64,000 nt of DNA from Caulobacter sp. FWC2 (GCF_002742625.1 NZ_PEBF01000001.1:496001-560000), one strand, 5' to 3'. Positions 36,248 to 46,014 are shown, counted from the stretch's first letter. Notes: generated from the letters alone by a model not told the origin. Program-made: numbers and translations.

Positions 36248-37166
36248 CATCGAGGCGGACGCCGCCCGGTGGGTGGTCCGCGTCGACCGCGACGGCGAGG
36301 CCGTCCGCTCCGACCTCGACGCCTGGCTGGCCGGCGATCGCCGGCGTGTGGGCGCCTATGCCCGGGCCGAGGCCGGCTGGACCCGTCTGGACCGAGGCCG
36401 CGCCTTGGGGGGACAATCGCCGGCCGGAGCAGAACATGCGCGCCCGCGTCGTCGAGGCGTCCTGGCGGGCCTCGGCGCCATGGCCGCGGGTCTCGCAGGC
36501 CTGGTGGTCGCTCCGCGCCTGCTGGCCAAGCGCTACGACACGACCTTGGGCGAGATCCGCCGCGTGCCGATGTCCGACGGCTCGGTGGCGGCGATCAACA
36601 CCAGCTCCGAGCTGGAGGTGAACATGCAGCCGAGACTTCGCGCCGTGAAGCTGCAGCGCGGCGAGGCCTGGTTCGCGGTGGCCAAGGACGTCGATCGTCC
36701 CTTCGTCGTCGAAAGCGGCCCGGTCCGCGTCCGGGCGGTCGGCACGGCCTTTTCGGTGCGCAAGCGCGAGGGCGGCAGCGACGTCCTGGTCACCGAAGGC
36801 GTGGTCGAGGTCTGGACCAAGGACGGTAAGACCCCTCCGCGCCGTGTCGCCGCCGGCGAACGGGTCTTCGCCAACAACGATACGGGGGTCTTGGTCCCGC
36901 CGGAGGCTGACGATGATCTGGCCCGGCGACTAGCCTGGCGTGACGGCCAGATCGTGCTGGACGGGCAGACGCTGACCGAGGCCGCGGCCGAGTTCAACCG
37001 CTACAACGACCGCAAGATCGAGATCGCCGACGCCCGTCTGGCGGACGCGCGCTTCGTGGGCTGGTTCCGCACCAACGACCCGGAAGGCTTCGCGCAAGCC
37101 GCCGCCGCCACCTTCAACGGCAAGGTCGCGCTTGGCGCCGACGCCATCGTCCTGCGGGGCCAATAG
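36222..37166 (+). CDS. FecR-family anti-sigma/signal transducer
   Basis: 314 residues, ATG 36222 inside the end of the sigma-factor gene. Order of domains: N-terminal DUF4880 helix bundle (WVVRVDRDGEAVRSDLDAWL) that binds the sigma factor; a transmembrane segment near residues 80-105 (VLAGLGAMAAGLAGLVVAP); the FecR domain (VKLQRGEAWFAVAKDVDRPF); and the C-terminal DUF4974/STN-like domain (AAEFNRYNDRKIEIADARLA). The periplasmic end touches the receptor's STN domain. It is followed 108 bp later by the receptor. Confidence 0.92.
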   Translation: MVERESAADIEADAARWVVRVDRDGEAVRSDLDAWLAGDRRRVGAYARAEAGWTRLDRGRALGGQSPAGAEHARPRRRGVLAGLGAMAAGLAGLVVAPRLLAKRYDTTLGEIRRVPMSDGSVAAINTSSELEVNMQPRLRAVKLQRGEAWFAVAKDVDRPFVVESGPVRVRAVGTAFSVRKREGGSDVLVTEGVVEVWTKDGKTPPRRVAAGERVFANNDTGVLVPPEADDDLARRLAWRDGQIVLDGQTLTEAAAEFNRYNDRKIEIADARLADARFVGWFRTNDPEGFAQAAAATFNGKVALGADAIVLRGQ

Positions 37167-37274
37167 GGCCTCCTGCAAAAAAATTGACCGATGCCTGACG
37201 GAAACCGGTTTCCGCCGCATCGCTCCAGACAGGCGTTCCAAGAAGCGCCGTTTGAACCACAGAGGGAGGGGCGC

Positions 37275-40200
37275 ATGCGGACGTCGCTGCGTACTTACGA
37301 AAAGTCCTGTTTGATGCTCGCGGCCGGCGCCAGCGCGCTTTTGGCCGCGTCCGGGGTTCACGCCCAGGTCCGCAAGTTCGACGTGCGCGAGCAGTCCGCC
37401 GCCACCGGCATTCCCCAGTTCGGCAAGCAGGCCGAGCTGCAGATCCTGGCCCCGCAGAGCGCGGTCGCCGGCAAGCGCGTCAACGCCGTGCAAGGCGCCT
37501 ATACCGTCGAAGAGGGTCTGGCGCGCCTGTTGCGAGGCGCGGACCTGACCGTCGTGTCCAACAACGGTCGCACCGCGGTTCTGGGCCAGGCCGCCTCGCT
37601 GCAGCTGGCGTCCGCCGCCGCCGCGCCGATGATCGCCGTTCAGGCCGCTGATCCGGTCTCGGCGCCGCAGCAGGAGGCCTCGTCCGAGGTCGAGGCCGTG
37701 GTCGTCACCGGCTTCCGCGCCAGCCTGCAGAGCGCCATGAACCTCAAGCGTCGCGCCAGCGGCGTGGTCGATGTCATCAAGGCCGAGGACATCGCCGACT
37801 TCCCGGACGCCAACCTGGCCGAGTCGATCCAGCGCGTGCCGGGCGTCTCGATCGCCCGCGACGCCGGCGAAGGCCGCCAGATCACCGTTCGGGGCCTGGG
37901 TCCGCAGTTCACCCGCGTGCGCATCAACGGCGTCGAGGGGCAGAGCACCGCCAGCGGCACCGACAGCTCGGGCGGCGCCAACCGCAACCGCGCGTTCGAC
38001 TTCAACGTCTTCGCCTCGGAACTCTTCAACAGCATCACGGTGCGCAAGACCGCCTCGGCCCAGACCGAGGAAGGCTCGCTGGGCGCCACCGTCGACCTGC
38101 AGACCGGCCGCCCGTTCGACTACAAGGGCGCGACCCTCGTGGTCTCGGCCCAGGAGGGCTATAACGACCTCTCCAAGTCGTGGGACCCGCGTTTCGCGGT
38201 CCTGGCCTCGAACACCTGGCTCGACGGCAAGCTCGGCGCGCTCGTCTCGGTCGCCTATACCGAGCGTGGCCTGCTCGAAGAGGGCCACGGTTCGGGCGGC
38301 TGGCTGAACGGGACGGAGGCCGGCGGCTTCAATCCCGCCTCCACCTTCAAGCCGGCCAGCACGGCCTCGGTCTTCACGCCCCGCTTCCCGCGTTACGGCC
38401 GTCTGAGCCATGAGCAGAAGCGCCTGGGCGTCACCGGTTCGGTCCAGATGCGGCCGGACGACAAGACCCTGATCGGCGTGGACGTCCTCTATTCGGACTT
38501 CAAGGCCACGCGCGAGGAGAACTGGCTCGAAGCCCTGTCCTTCGCCCGCAACGCCTCGCAGGGCGGCCGCCCCGAGATCATCGTCCGCGACGGCGTGGTC
38601 AATTCGAAGGGCGACATGGTCTACGGCCTGTTCGACGATGTGGACGTCGAGAGCGAAACCCGCTTCGACAAGCTGGACACCAAGTACAGCCAGGCCACGT
38701 TCACGGCCGAGCACCAGTTCGGCGACCGCTTCAAGCTGAGCGGCCTGGCGGGCTTCTCGAAGTCGGACTTCGACAACCCGATCCAGACGACGGTGATCCT
38801 GAACCGCGAGAACGCCGACGGCTTCTCGTATGACTATCGGGTCAATCCGAACCTGCCGGCGATGAACTTCGGCTTCGACGTCACCGATCCGTCGGCCTAC
38901 AATTTCGGCGCGGCGCGGTCGGAGATCCGTCTGCGGCCGCAGGGCGTGACCAACAAGATCGCGACCGCCCAGCTGGACGGCGACTATCGTCTGAACGACG
39001 GCCTGAACCTGAAGGTCGGCGTCAACTTCAAGAAGTACAACTTCGACTCCTGGGCCCAGGCCCGGGTCAACGAGTCCGTCGTCCCAACCCTGCCGGCCGG
39101 CGTGACGCTGAACAGCCTGACCAAGTTGGTCTCGGGCTTCGGCCACAACCTCGGCGCCTCGGGCATCCCCACCAGCTGGGCCGCGCCGGACCTCGACGCC
39201 TTCGCCAAGCTGTTCAACATCTACAGCGGCACGGGCCTGTTCGAGCTGAGCGGCGCCTCCAACGCCAATGCGCGCGGCAATATCCGCAGCGTCGAGGAGA
39301 AGGACAGCGCCGCCTACGCGCAGCTGGACTTCCGCACCGACCACTTCGCCTGGCCGATCCGCGGCGATATTGGCGTCCGCTATGTGAAGACCGAGCAGAG
39401 CTCGACCGGCTATCAGCTGGTCGCCGGTGCGGCCCAGCAGGCCACCGTCAAGCGCGACTATGACGACATCCTCCCGGCGCTGAACGTCACGGCCGAGGTC
39501 ACGCCCGACTTCCTGCTGCGTTTCGGCGCGGCCAAGGTGATGACCCGTCCGAACCTGGGCAGCCTGACGCCGGGCGGCAGCCTGTCGACGGTGGGCGTGT
39601 TCAGCGTCAGCTCGGGCAACCCGAACCTGAAGCCGATCCGCGCCACCACCTACGACCTGTCGGCCGAATGGTACTTCGCCAAGGATGCGCTGCTGTCGGT
39701 CGGCCTGTTCTACAAGGACATCGACACTTACATTCAGACCTCGCGCATCTCCCAGCCCTTCAACGCCTCGGGCCTGCCGCTGAGCCTGCTGGACGGCCTG
39801 GGCGTCTCGGCTGGCGACACCTTCCTGTTCAGCCAGCCTGTCAACACCAAGGGCGGTCCGCTCAAGGGCGTCGAGATCAGCTATCAGCAGCCGTTCAGCT
39901 TCCTGCCGGGCGTGCTGAGCCACACCGGCGCGATCTTCAACGTGACGGTGGTCGACTCCAAGATCGACTACATCTCGGCTCGCTCGCCGACCGGCTTCGT
40001 CCAGAACGACCTGGTGGGCCTGTCGAAGAACGCCTTCAACGCCACGCTCTACTACGAGGACGAGGCGTTCAGCGCCCGCGTCTCGGCGGCCTATCGCGAC
40101 AAGTACCTGACCGCCGTGCCCAGCGGCACCAGCACCAACGACATCGACGGCGTGCGTTCGATCACCACCATCGACGCCTCGGCGTCGTATGCGATCAACA

Positions 40201-40340
40201 AGCAGTTGAAGCTGACGTTCGAGGGGCTGAACCTCACCGACGCCTTCAACAATCAGTACACGGACAGCAATCGCGATAGCGTCTACGTCTATTCGCACAC
40301 CGGCCGTCAGTTCAACTTCGGCCTGCGGTACGCGTTCTAG
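37275..40340 (+). CDS. TonB-dependent transducer with STN domain (pectin-linked)
   Basis: 1021 residues from ATG 37275 (GGAGGGGCGC upstream). Signal peptide RTYEKSCLMLAAGASALLAA ending GVHA. Residues 30-90 are a secretin/TonB N-terminal (STN) domain, whose AVQGAYTVEEGLARLLRGAD is typical; it contacts FecR. The plug contains VEAVVVTGFRASLQSAMN, AEDIADFPDANLAESIQRV and SAQTEEGSLGATVDLQTGRP, and the barrel ends in RQFNFGLRYAF. This is the Caulobacter/Xanthomonas TonB-Xanth-Caul class. A pectin methylesterase follows 81 bp downstream, so an oligogalacturonide is the suggested inducer and cargo. No other gene on the strand intervenes. Confidence 0.93.
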   Translation: MRTSLRTYEKSCLMLAAGASALLAASGVHAQVRKFDVREQSAATGIPQFGKQAELQILAPQSAVAGKRVNAVQGAYTVEEGLARLLRGADLTVVSNNGRTAVLGQAASLQLASAAAAPMIAVQAADPVSAPQQEASSEVEAVVVTGFRASLQSAMNLKRRASGVVDVIKAEDIADFPDANLAESIQRVPGVSIARDAGEGRQITVRGLGPQFTRVRINGVEGQSTASGTDSSGGANRNRAFDFNVFASELFNSITVRKTASAQTEEGSLGATVDLQTGRPFDYKGATLVVSAQEGYNDLSKSWDPRFAVLASNTWLDGKLGALVSVAYTERGLLEEGHGSGGWLNGTEAGGFNPASTFKPASTASVFTPRFPRYGRLSHEQKRLGVTGSVQMRPDDKTLIGVDVLYSDFKATREENWLEALSFARNASQGGRPEIIVRDGVVNSKGDMVYGLFDDVDVESETRFDKLDTKYSQATFTAEHQFGDRFKLSGLAGFSKSDFDNPIQTTVILNRENADGFSYDYRVNPNLPAMNFGFDVTDPSAYNFGAARSEIRLRPQGVTNKIATAQLDGDYRLNDGLNLKVGVNFKKYNFDSWAQARVNESVVPTLPAGVTLNSLTKLVSGFGHNLGASGIPTSWAAPDLDAFAKLFNIYSGTGLFELSGASNANARGNIRSVEEKDSAAYAQLDFRTDHFAWPIRGDIGVRYVKTEQSSTGYQLVAGAAQQATVKRDYDDILPALNVTAEVTPDFLLRFGAAKVMTRPNLGSLTPGGSLSTVGVFSVSSGNPNLKPIRATTYDLSAEWYFAKDALLSVGLFYKDIDTYIQTSRISQPFNASGLPLSLLDGLGVSAGDTFLFSQPVNTKGGPLKGVEISYQQPFSFLPGVLSHTGAIFNVTVVDSKIDYISARSPTGFVQNDLVGLSKNAFNATLYYEDEAFSARVSAAYRDKYLTAVPSGTSTNDIDGVRSITTIDASASYAINKQLKLTFEGLNLTDAFNNQYTDSNRDSVYVYSHTGRQFNFGLRYAF

Positions 40341-40421
40341 ACCAGCTATTCCTCCTTCCGAGGAATCTTGGGCGTCGGCTGTCCTCCCGGCCGGCGCCCG
40401 CCCCCTTTCGAAAGAGGCGTC

Positions 40422-41519
40422 ATGTCGCAGATCTCTCCCTCGCGCCGCAGCGTCTTGGCGGGCGCGGCGCTGATGGTTCCGGGCGTCGCGATCGCCGCGC
40501 AGCGCTTTGACGCCGTGCTCTGGCGAGGGGAGGGGCGGCCTCCGGTCTCGGCCCCCGCCTATGCCAGTCTCTCGGCGGCGGTCGCGGCCGCGCCGGCCGA
40601 CGGCAAGACGCCGTATCGGATCCTGGTCACCCGCGGCGTCTGGGACGAGCAGGTCGTCATCGACAAGCCGTTCGTCCACCTGATCGGCGAGGACCGCAAG
40701 GCCTCGGTGATCAGCCACCTTGCGGCCTCGGGCCTGACCGCCCCGGACGGCAAGCGTTGGGGCACCTTCCGCACCCCGACCCTGTTCGTGCGTGCGCCCG
40801 ACTTCGCCGCGCGAAACCTGACCATCCAGAACGCCTTCGACGGCCTGGCCGAGATGAGCAAGCCGGGCGGGCTTCACTCGCATGACGGCGGCGGCCCGCA
40901 GGCCGTGGCCCTGATGCTGGACAAGGGCTCGGACCGCGCCCGCCTGACCGAGGTCGACATCCTGAGCTATCAGGACACGCTGTTCCCGGACGCCGGATCC
41001 AGCCTGTTCGAACGCTGCCTGATCACCGGCAGCTACGACTTCATCTTTGGCGCGGGGCGGGCCTATTTCGAGGGGTGCGAGATCCGCTCGCGGCCGCGTC
41101 CCGTCGACCCGGTCGACGGCTACATCGTCGCGCCCAGCACGCCGCTCAACCAGCCCTTCGGCTTCGTGTTCCAGGGATGCCGACTGACCAAGGAAGCCGG
41201 CGTCAAGACGGGGTCGGTCTATCTGGGCCGCCCCTGGCGCCCCTCCAGCCAGTTTCCCGACGGCCGCTACGGCGATCCGAAATACGTCGGCATGGCCGCC
41301 TTCCTCGACTGCTGGATGGACGACCACATCGCCCCGGCCGGCTGGACCGAGATGTGGTACACGGGCAAGGACGGCAATCCTCGCACCATGCTGCAGCCCG
41401 AGGACGCTCGCTTCTCGCAGTATCGGCCAACCGGGCCCGGCGCGGGCAAGCTGTCCCGGGGCCGCTGGCTGTCACGGGCGCAGGCGCGAGCCATGACCAA
41501 GGCCGCGGTGCTCGCCTGA
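40422..41519 (+). CDS. pectin methylesterase (carbohydrate esterase family 8)
   Basis: 365 residues. ATG 40422 follows AAGAGG. N-terminal SPSRRSVLAGAALMVPGVAI has a twin-arginine and hydrophobic core (Tat or Sec export, ending near AIAA). The right-handed beta-helix enzyme carries YQDTLFPDAG (catalytic Asp), GSYDFIFGAGRAYFEGC (second Asp and the CE8 signature) and VYLGRPWRPSSQ (conserved Arg/Trp). It hydrolyses methyl esters of homogalacturonan, yielding pectate and methanol in the periplasm or outside. Located 81 bp after the STN-type receptor and therefore probably in its operon. Confidence 0.92.
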   Translation: MSQISPSRRSVLAGAALMVPGVAIAAQRFDAVLWRGEGRPPVSAPAYASLSAAVAAAPADGKTPYRILVTRGVWDEQVVIDKPFVHLIGEDRKASVISHLAASGLTAPDGKRWGTFRTPTLFVRAPDFAARNLTIQNAFDGLAEMSKPGGLHSHDGGGPQAVALMLDKGSDRARLTEVDILSYQDTLFPDAGSSLFERCLITGSYDFIFGAGRAYFEGCEIRSRPRPVDPVDGYIVAPSTPLNQPFGFVFQGCRLTKEAGVKTGSVYLGRPWRPSSQFPDGRYGDPKYVGMAAFLDCWMDDHIAPAGWTEMWYTGKDGNPRTMLQPEDARFSQYRPTGPGAGKLSRGRWLSRAQARAMTKAAVLA

Positions 41520-41626
41520 CGATCCTCGCGCTCGAGCCTCTATGGCGGTGGCAAAGCGACAAAGACGCATCCGGCTGAGCTTGGCGCGCGTAGATGGATC
41601 AGAGGTCCTTCTGCGGAGAACGCGCG

Positions 41627-42007
41627 ATGCTACCGATGATCTTCGCCCTGGCCCTGAGCGCCGCGCCGGCGCCGCAATCCAACGCGATGGGGGGAGACTG
41701 GGTCGTCGATCTCTCCGCGAAGGAAAGCGAGCCCTACTTCAAGGGCATGAGTCTCGTTCTGGAGGCTGACGGTCGCGTCACGGGCAGCTTCTACGACAGC
41801 GCGATCGAGGCGGGCCGCTGGCGAGAAGCGCGCGGCCGCACGTGCGTCAGCTTCCGCACCAGCGAAGGCAAGGGTCCCTATCACACCAGCGCGTGCCTCA
41901 AGGGCGGCGCGGTCGAGGGGCAGACCTGGGCCGAGCACCGCAACTTTGTCTTCGTGTGGAACGCCCGGCGCGCCACGCCCGCCGACCGGGCCGCGCCGTG
42001 GTGGTGA
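41627..42007 (+). CDS. small exported hypothetical protein
   Basis: 126 residues. ATG 41627 with GGAG eight bases upstream starts a plausible signal peptide (MLPMIFALALSAAPAPQSNA). The rest is a beta-rich stretch (GDWVVDLSAKESEPYF, LEADGRVTGSFYDSAIEAG, TSACLKGGAVEGQT). One pair of cysteines could form a disulfide. I do not recognise a family. An upstream in-frame ATG at 41594 would add 11 residues and remove the signal. Length, GC-rich coding bias and a signal peptide argue that it is real. Confidence 0.6.
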   Translation: MLPMIFALALSAAPAPQSNAMGGDWVVDLSAKESEPYFKGMSLVLEADGRVTGSFYDSAIEAGRWREARGRTCVSFRTSEGKGPYHTSACLKGGAVEGQTWAEHRNFVFVWNARRATPADRAAPWW

Positions 42008-42026
42008 GCGCCTAGGTTCGCCGGCA

Positions 42027-42191
42027 ATGAAAGGCGCACATCGACCGAAAGCCGCCATAGCGCCTAAGATCTGCATGGCCTGCGGGCGTCCCTTCTCCTG
42101 GCGGCGCAAATGGGCGCGCGACTGGGAGCAGGTCAAAACCTGTTCGGAGCGTTGCAAGGGCGTGCTTCGGCAGGGCGCGCGCCAAGATTAG
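42027..42191 (+). CDS. DUF2256 small zinc-ribbon-like protein
   Basis: 54 residues, 19 bases after the previous stop. The core KICMACGRPFSWRRKWARDW and VKTCSERCKG gives a CxxC...CxxxC arrangement plus the RPFxWRRKW motif, diagnostic of DUF2256. Such proteins usually neighbour cryptochrome/photolyase-type genes, but none is visible here. Function unknown; metal binding is expected. Confidence 0.85.
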   Translation: MKGAHRPKAAIAPKICMACGRPFSWRRKWARDWEQVKTCSERCKGVLRQGARQD

Positions 42192-42219
42192 CGCCGCCCC
42201 CGCCCCCGCCGCCGCGACG

Positions 42220-44418
42220 TCACGCGATCGCGGGCATCTCCGCCAGCAGCTTGTCCAGCGTGACCGGATACTCCCGCACCCGAACCCCGGTGGCGTTGTA
42301 GATGGCGTTCGCCACGGCCGCCCCAACGCCGCAGATGCCCAGTTCGCCCACGCCCTTGGCCTTCATTGGTGAGGACATCGGGTCGGTCTCGTCCAGGAAG
42401 ATCACCTCCTGGTGTGGGATGTCGGCGTGGACGGGCACCTCGTAGCCGGCCAGGTCGTGATTGACGAAGAAGCCGAGGCGCTTGTCGACGACCAGCTCCT
42501 CCATCAGGGCCGCGCCGGCCCCCATGGTCATGGCCCCGATCACCTGGCTGCGCGCGGACTTGGGGTTGAGGATGCGGCCGGCGGCGCAGACGGCCAGCAT
42601 GCGGCGGATGCGGATCTCGGCCGTGACGCTGTCGACGCCGACCTCGACGAAGTGGCCGCCGAAGGTCGACTGCTGGTAGGTCTTGTCCAAGTCGCCATAT
42701 TCCATGGTGTCCTCGACGACGAGCGGCGCATCGGCGGCGGCCTGGGACAGTGGCAGGCTCTGGTTGCCCAGCTTGACGCGGCCGTCGGAGAACTCGGCCG
42801 TGGCCGGATCGAGGCCGAGCTTGGTCGCTACGGCTTCGCGCAGCTTGACGCAGGCCGCGTAGACGCCCGCCGTCGAACTGTTGGCGCCCCACTGGCCGCC
42901 GGAACCGGCCGAGACCGGGAAGCTCGAGTCGCCCAGCTTCACCGTCACCTGGTGCAGGGGCACGCCCATCATCTCGGCGGCGGTCTGGGCGATGATCGTG
43001 TAGCTGCCTGTGCCGATGTCGGTCATGTCCGTCTCGACCACGACCTGGCCGCTACGCTCCAACCGCACGCGGGCCCCGGACTTCATGACCAGGTTGTTGC
43101 GGAAGGCGGCCGCCACGCCCATGCCGACCAGCCAGCGGCCATCGCGGACCTGGCCCGGACGTGCGCTGCGCTTGCTCCAACCGAATTTGTCGGCGCCGGT
43201 GCGCAGGCACTCGACTAGCTTGCGCTGCGAGAACGGCCGGCCGGGCTTCTCCGGATCGACCTGGGTGTCGTTGATCACGCGAAGTTCGACCGGGTCGAGG
43301 TTCAGCTTTTCGGCCAACTCGTCCATGGCGATCTCCAGGGCCATCAGGCCTGGGGCCTCGCCGGGCGCGCGCATGGCGTTGCCCTCGGGCAGGTCCAGGG
43401 TGGCCAGCCGCAGCTTCATCATCCGGCTGGGCGCAGCGTAGAGCAGGCGGGTCTGCTGGGTCGCGGTCTCAGGGCCGCCGCCGGGCAGGTCGCCGGACCA
43501 GCTCTCGTGGCCGATGGCGGTTAGCTTGCCGTCCGGCGTCGCGCCCAGGCGGATGCGCTGCACGGTGGCGGGGCGGTGGGTGGTGTTGTTGAACATCAGC
43601 GGCCGCTGCAGGGCGACCTTGACCGGACGGCCAGCGGCCTTGGCCCCCAGCGCGGCCAGGATCGCGTCGGCGCGGACGAACAGCTTTCCGCCGAAGCCGC
43701 CGCCGATATAGGGCGAGACCAGGCGGACCTTGTCCTTGGGAACGCCCAGCGTCTTGGCCACGTCGCCGTGGCCCCAGGCGACCATCTGATTGGAGGTCCA
43801 GACGGTCAGCTTGTCGCCCTTCCAGGCGGCGATGGTGGCGTGCGGCTCCATCATCGCGTGGGCGTGATCGGGCGTGGCGTAGGTGGCGTCCAGCTTGACC
43901 GGGGCCTCGGCGAACGCCTTGTCGAAATCGCCGACGGCGGTGTCGGGATTGTCCTTGCCGGCCGGCTGGGCGTCGTTCTTGCCGGCGGCCAGGTCGAAGC
44001 GGCCTTGCGCGCGGGCGTAGTCGACCTTGATCAAGGCAGCGGCGGCGCGGGCCTGTTCGAAGGTCTCGGCGACCACTAGGGCGACGGCTTGGTGATAGTG
44101 CTGGATCTCGGGTCCGCCCAGCAGGTTGGCGGTGTTGAAGTCGCCTTTGGTCAGCTTGCCGGCGCTCGCCGCGTTGACCACGGCCAGCACCCCGGGCGCA
44201 GCCTTGGCGCGGCTGATGTCCATCGAGACGATGCGGCCCTTGGCGATCGCCGCGCCCAGCACGTAGCCGTAGGCGACGTTCTCGAGGGCGTCATGGCGCT
44301 CATAGGCGTAGGGCGCTGCTCCCGTTGTCTTCAGCGGTCCGTCGATGCGGTCGGTCGGCTTGCCGATCACCTTCAACTGGTCGATCGGATTGGTCGTGGC
44401 GGGCTTGTCGAACTTCAT
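42220..44418 (-). CDS. paoC: molybdenum-cofactor subunit of aldehyde/xanthine oxidoreductase (PaoC-like)
   Basis: 732 residues; binds the molybdenum cofactor and performs substrate hydroxylation. Motifs include YIGGGFGGKLFVRADAILAA (Moco region), AMRAPGEAPGLMALEIAMDE, GSGGQWGANSSTAGVYAAC and the catalytic Glu in KGVGELGICGVGAAVANAIY near the C-terminus. No signal peptide of its own; export with the Tat-signal small subunit would place the complex in the periplasm, as known for E. coli PaoABC. It starts 4 bp after the PaoB-like gene. An aromatic aldehyde is the default substrate. No PaoD chaperone gene is visible. Confidence 0.9.
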   Translation of the reverse strand: MKFDKPATTNPIDQLKVIGKPTDRIDGPLKTTGAAPYAYERHDALENVAYGYVLGAAIAKGRIVSMDISRAKAAPGVLAVVNAASAGKLTKGDFNTANLLGGPEIQHYHQAVALVVAETFEQARAAAALIKVDYARAQGRFDLAAGKNDAQPAGKDNPDTAVGDFDKAFAEAPVKLDATYATPDHAHAMMEPHATIAAWKGDKLTVWTSNQMVAWGHGDVAKTLGVPKDKVRLVSPYIGGGFGGKLFVRADAILAALGAKAAGRPVKVALQRPLMFNNTTHRPATVQRIRLGATPDGKLTAIGHESWSGDLPGGGPETATQQTRLLYAAPSRMMKLRLATLDLPEGNAMRAPGEAPGLMALEIAMDELAEKLNLDPVELRVINDTQVDPEKPGRPFSQRKLVECLRTGADKFGWSKRSARPGQVRDGRWLVGMGVAAAFRNNLVMKSGARVRLERSGQVVVETDMTDIGTGSYTIIAQTAAEMMGVPLHQVTVKLGDSSFPVSAGSGGQWGANSSTAGVYAACVKLREAVATKLGLDPATAEFSDGRVKLGNQSLPLSQAAADAPLVVEDTMEYGDLDKTYQQSTFGGHFVEVGVDSVTAEIRIRRMLAVCAAGRILNPKSARSQVIGAMTMGAGAALMEELVVDKRLGFFVNHDLAGYEVPVHADIPHQEVIFLDETDPMSSPMKAKGVGELGICGVGAAVANAIYNATGVRVREYPVTLDKLLAEMPAIA

Positions 44419-44422
44419 GACT

Positions 44423-45373
44423 CTAGGCCCTCGCTTGGGTCATCGCCGCGCCCAGGGCGCGCTCGGCCAGGGTCAGCTTGAAGGCATTCTGCGCGGTGGT
44501 CTTGGCGCCGGTCAGCAACAGCTCTGACACCGGCTTGATCCCTTGCGGCAGGGCGCTCTCGGCCGCCTCGACCCGCCAGGGCTTATGGGCGACGCCGCCC
44601 AGGGCGACGCGACCCGAACCGTCCTTGTGCAGTATGGTCGCCACCGAGACGAGGGCGAAGGCGTAGGACGCCCGGTCGCGGATCTTGTGATAGGCGTGCG
44701 TCCCGCCGACAGGCCTGGGCAGGGTGACGGCGGTGATCAGCTCCCCCGGCGTCAGGGCCGTCTCGACGTGCGGCGTGGAGCCCGGCAGGCGATGGAAGTC
44801 GGCGATGGGAATGGTCCGGGTCGCGCCGTCCGGACGCACGGTCTCGACGCCGGCGTCCAGCACCCGCATGGCCACGGCCATGTCGGACGGGTGGGTGGCG
44901 ATACAGGCCTCGCTGGTTCCCAGCACCGCCAGCGAGCGGGTGAAGCCGCCGATCGCCGAACAGCCCGCGCCGGGGTTACGCTTATTGCAGGGCATGTTGG
45001 TGTCGTAGAAGTAGGGGCACCGGGTCCGTTGCAGCAGATTGCCGGCGGTGGTGGCCTTGTTGCGCAGCTGGCCCGAGGCGCCGGACAGCAGGGCGCGCGA
45101 AAGAACGCCGTAGTCCTTGCGCACCCGCTTGTCGGCCGCCAGGTCGGTGTTGCGGACCAGGGCGCCGATGCGCAGGCCGCCGTCCGGAGTGGCTTCGATC
45201 CTGTCCAGCTTCAGGCCGTTGACGTCGATCAGCCGGCGGGGCGTCTCGATCTCCAGCTTCATCAGGTCCAGCAGGTTGGTGCCGCCGGCGATGAAGCGGG
45301 CGGTGGGGTCCTTGGCTACGGCCGCGGCGGCCTGGGCCGGGGTGCTGGCGCGCTCATAGGCGAAGGCTCTCAT
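44423..45373 (-). CDS. paoB: FAD-binding subunit with extra Fe-S cluster (PaoB-like)
   Basis: 316 residues of the CO dehydrogenase/xanthine dehydrogenase medium-subunit type. FAD-binding motif [17 protein letters not shown] and [17 protein letters not shown]. The cysteine-rich insert ([33 protein letters not shown]) matches the additional [4Fe-4S] site seen in E. coli PaoB, which ordinary xanthine dehydrogenases lack. Electrons flow from the Moco subunit through Fe-S clusters to FAD. The ATG overlaps the PaoA-like stop as ATGA. Confidence 0.9.
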   Translation of the reverse strand: MRAFAYERASTPAQAAAAVAKDPTARFIAGGTNLLDLMKLEIETPRRLIDVNGLKLDRIEATPDGGLRIGALVRNTDLAADKRVRKDYGVLSRALLSGASGQLRNKATTAGNLLQRTRCPYFYDTNMPCNKRNPGAGCSAIGGFTRSLAVLGTSEACIATHPSDMAVAMRVLDAGVETVRPDGATRTIPIADFHRLPGSTPHVETALTPGELITAVTLPRPVGGTHAYHKIRDRASYAFALVSVATILHKDGSGRVALGGVAHKPWRVEAAESALPQGIKPVSELLLTGAKTTAQNAFKLTLAERALGAAMTQARA

Positions 45374-46014
45374 GCCATTTCCCCCTTGGAGAGGCCTCCC
45401 GCGACATCGGCGATGGCTTCGACGATGTTTGAGTAGGCTCCGCAGCGACAGATATTGCCGCTCATCCGCTCACGGAGTTCGGCCTCGGTCAGCTTCGGGT
45501 CTTTCGTGATGTCCTCGGTGACGTGGCTGGGCATGCCGGCCTTGATCTCCTCGAGTACCGCCTTGGCCGAACAGATCTGGCCCGGCGTGCAGTAGCCGCA
45601 CTGGTAGCCGTCGTGCTTGACGAAGGCAGCTTGCAGCGGGTGCAGCCTGTCGGGCGTGCCCAGGCCCTCGATCGTGGTGACCTTGTCGCCCTCGTGCATG
45701 ACCGCCAGGCTCAGGCAGGAATTGATCCGGCGTCCATCGACGATGACCGTGCAGGCGCCGCACTGGCCGTGGTCGCAGCCCTTCTTGGTCCCTGTCAGCT
45801 TCAGGTGCTCGCGCAGGGCGTCCAGCAGCGTGGTGCGGGTGTCCAGCGTCAGGGTCTGCTCGCGGCCGTTCACCTCGAAGGCGACCTTGACCAGGCTGGG
45901 GGCGTCGGCAGGGGCTGCGCTCGCGGCCTGCGCGGAGCCCGCCAGGGTCGCGGTCGCCGCGCCGGCGGCCATCAGATCGCGCCTCGACAAGCTGAGGTCT
46001 TCCACGTCGGCCAT
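45370..46014 (-). CDS. paoA: [2Fe-2S] subunit with Tat signal (PaoA-like)
   Basis: 214 residues. Signal [20 protein letters not shown], then the plant-type ferredoxin fold with [11 protein letters not shown] and a second, helical cluster domain containing [14 protein letters not shown] and [12 protein letters not shown]. Two [2Fe-2S] clusters are therefore expected. The signal predicts that the assembled heterotrimer is exported to the periplasm. First gene of the operon on the minus strand, ATG 46014. Confidence 0.92.
   Translation of the reverse strand: MADVEDLSLSRRDLMAAGAATATLAGSAQAASAAPADAPSLVKVAFEVNGREQTLTLDTRTTLLDALREHLKLTGTKKGCDHGQCGACTVIVDGRRINSCLSLAVMHEGDKVTTIEGLGTPDRLHPLQAAFVKHDGYQCGYCTPGQICSAKAVLEEIKAGMPSHVTEDITKDPKLTEAELRERMSGNICRCGAYSNIVEAIADVAGGLSKGEMA

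Noticed and set aside
36930..41327. Very long open frame (about 1465 codons) antisense to the pectin receptor and esterase
   Set aside because: It lies opposite confirmed genes, has low-complexity Arg/Ala/Val/Gln composition, and is the usual mirror frame of GC-rich coding DNA; no domain is visible.
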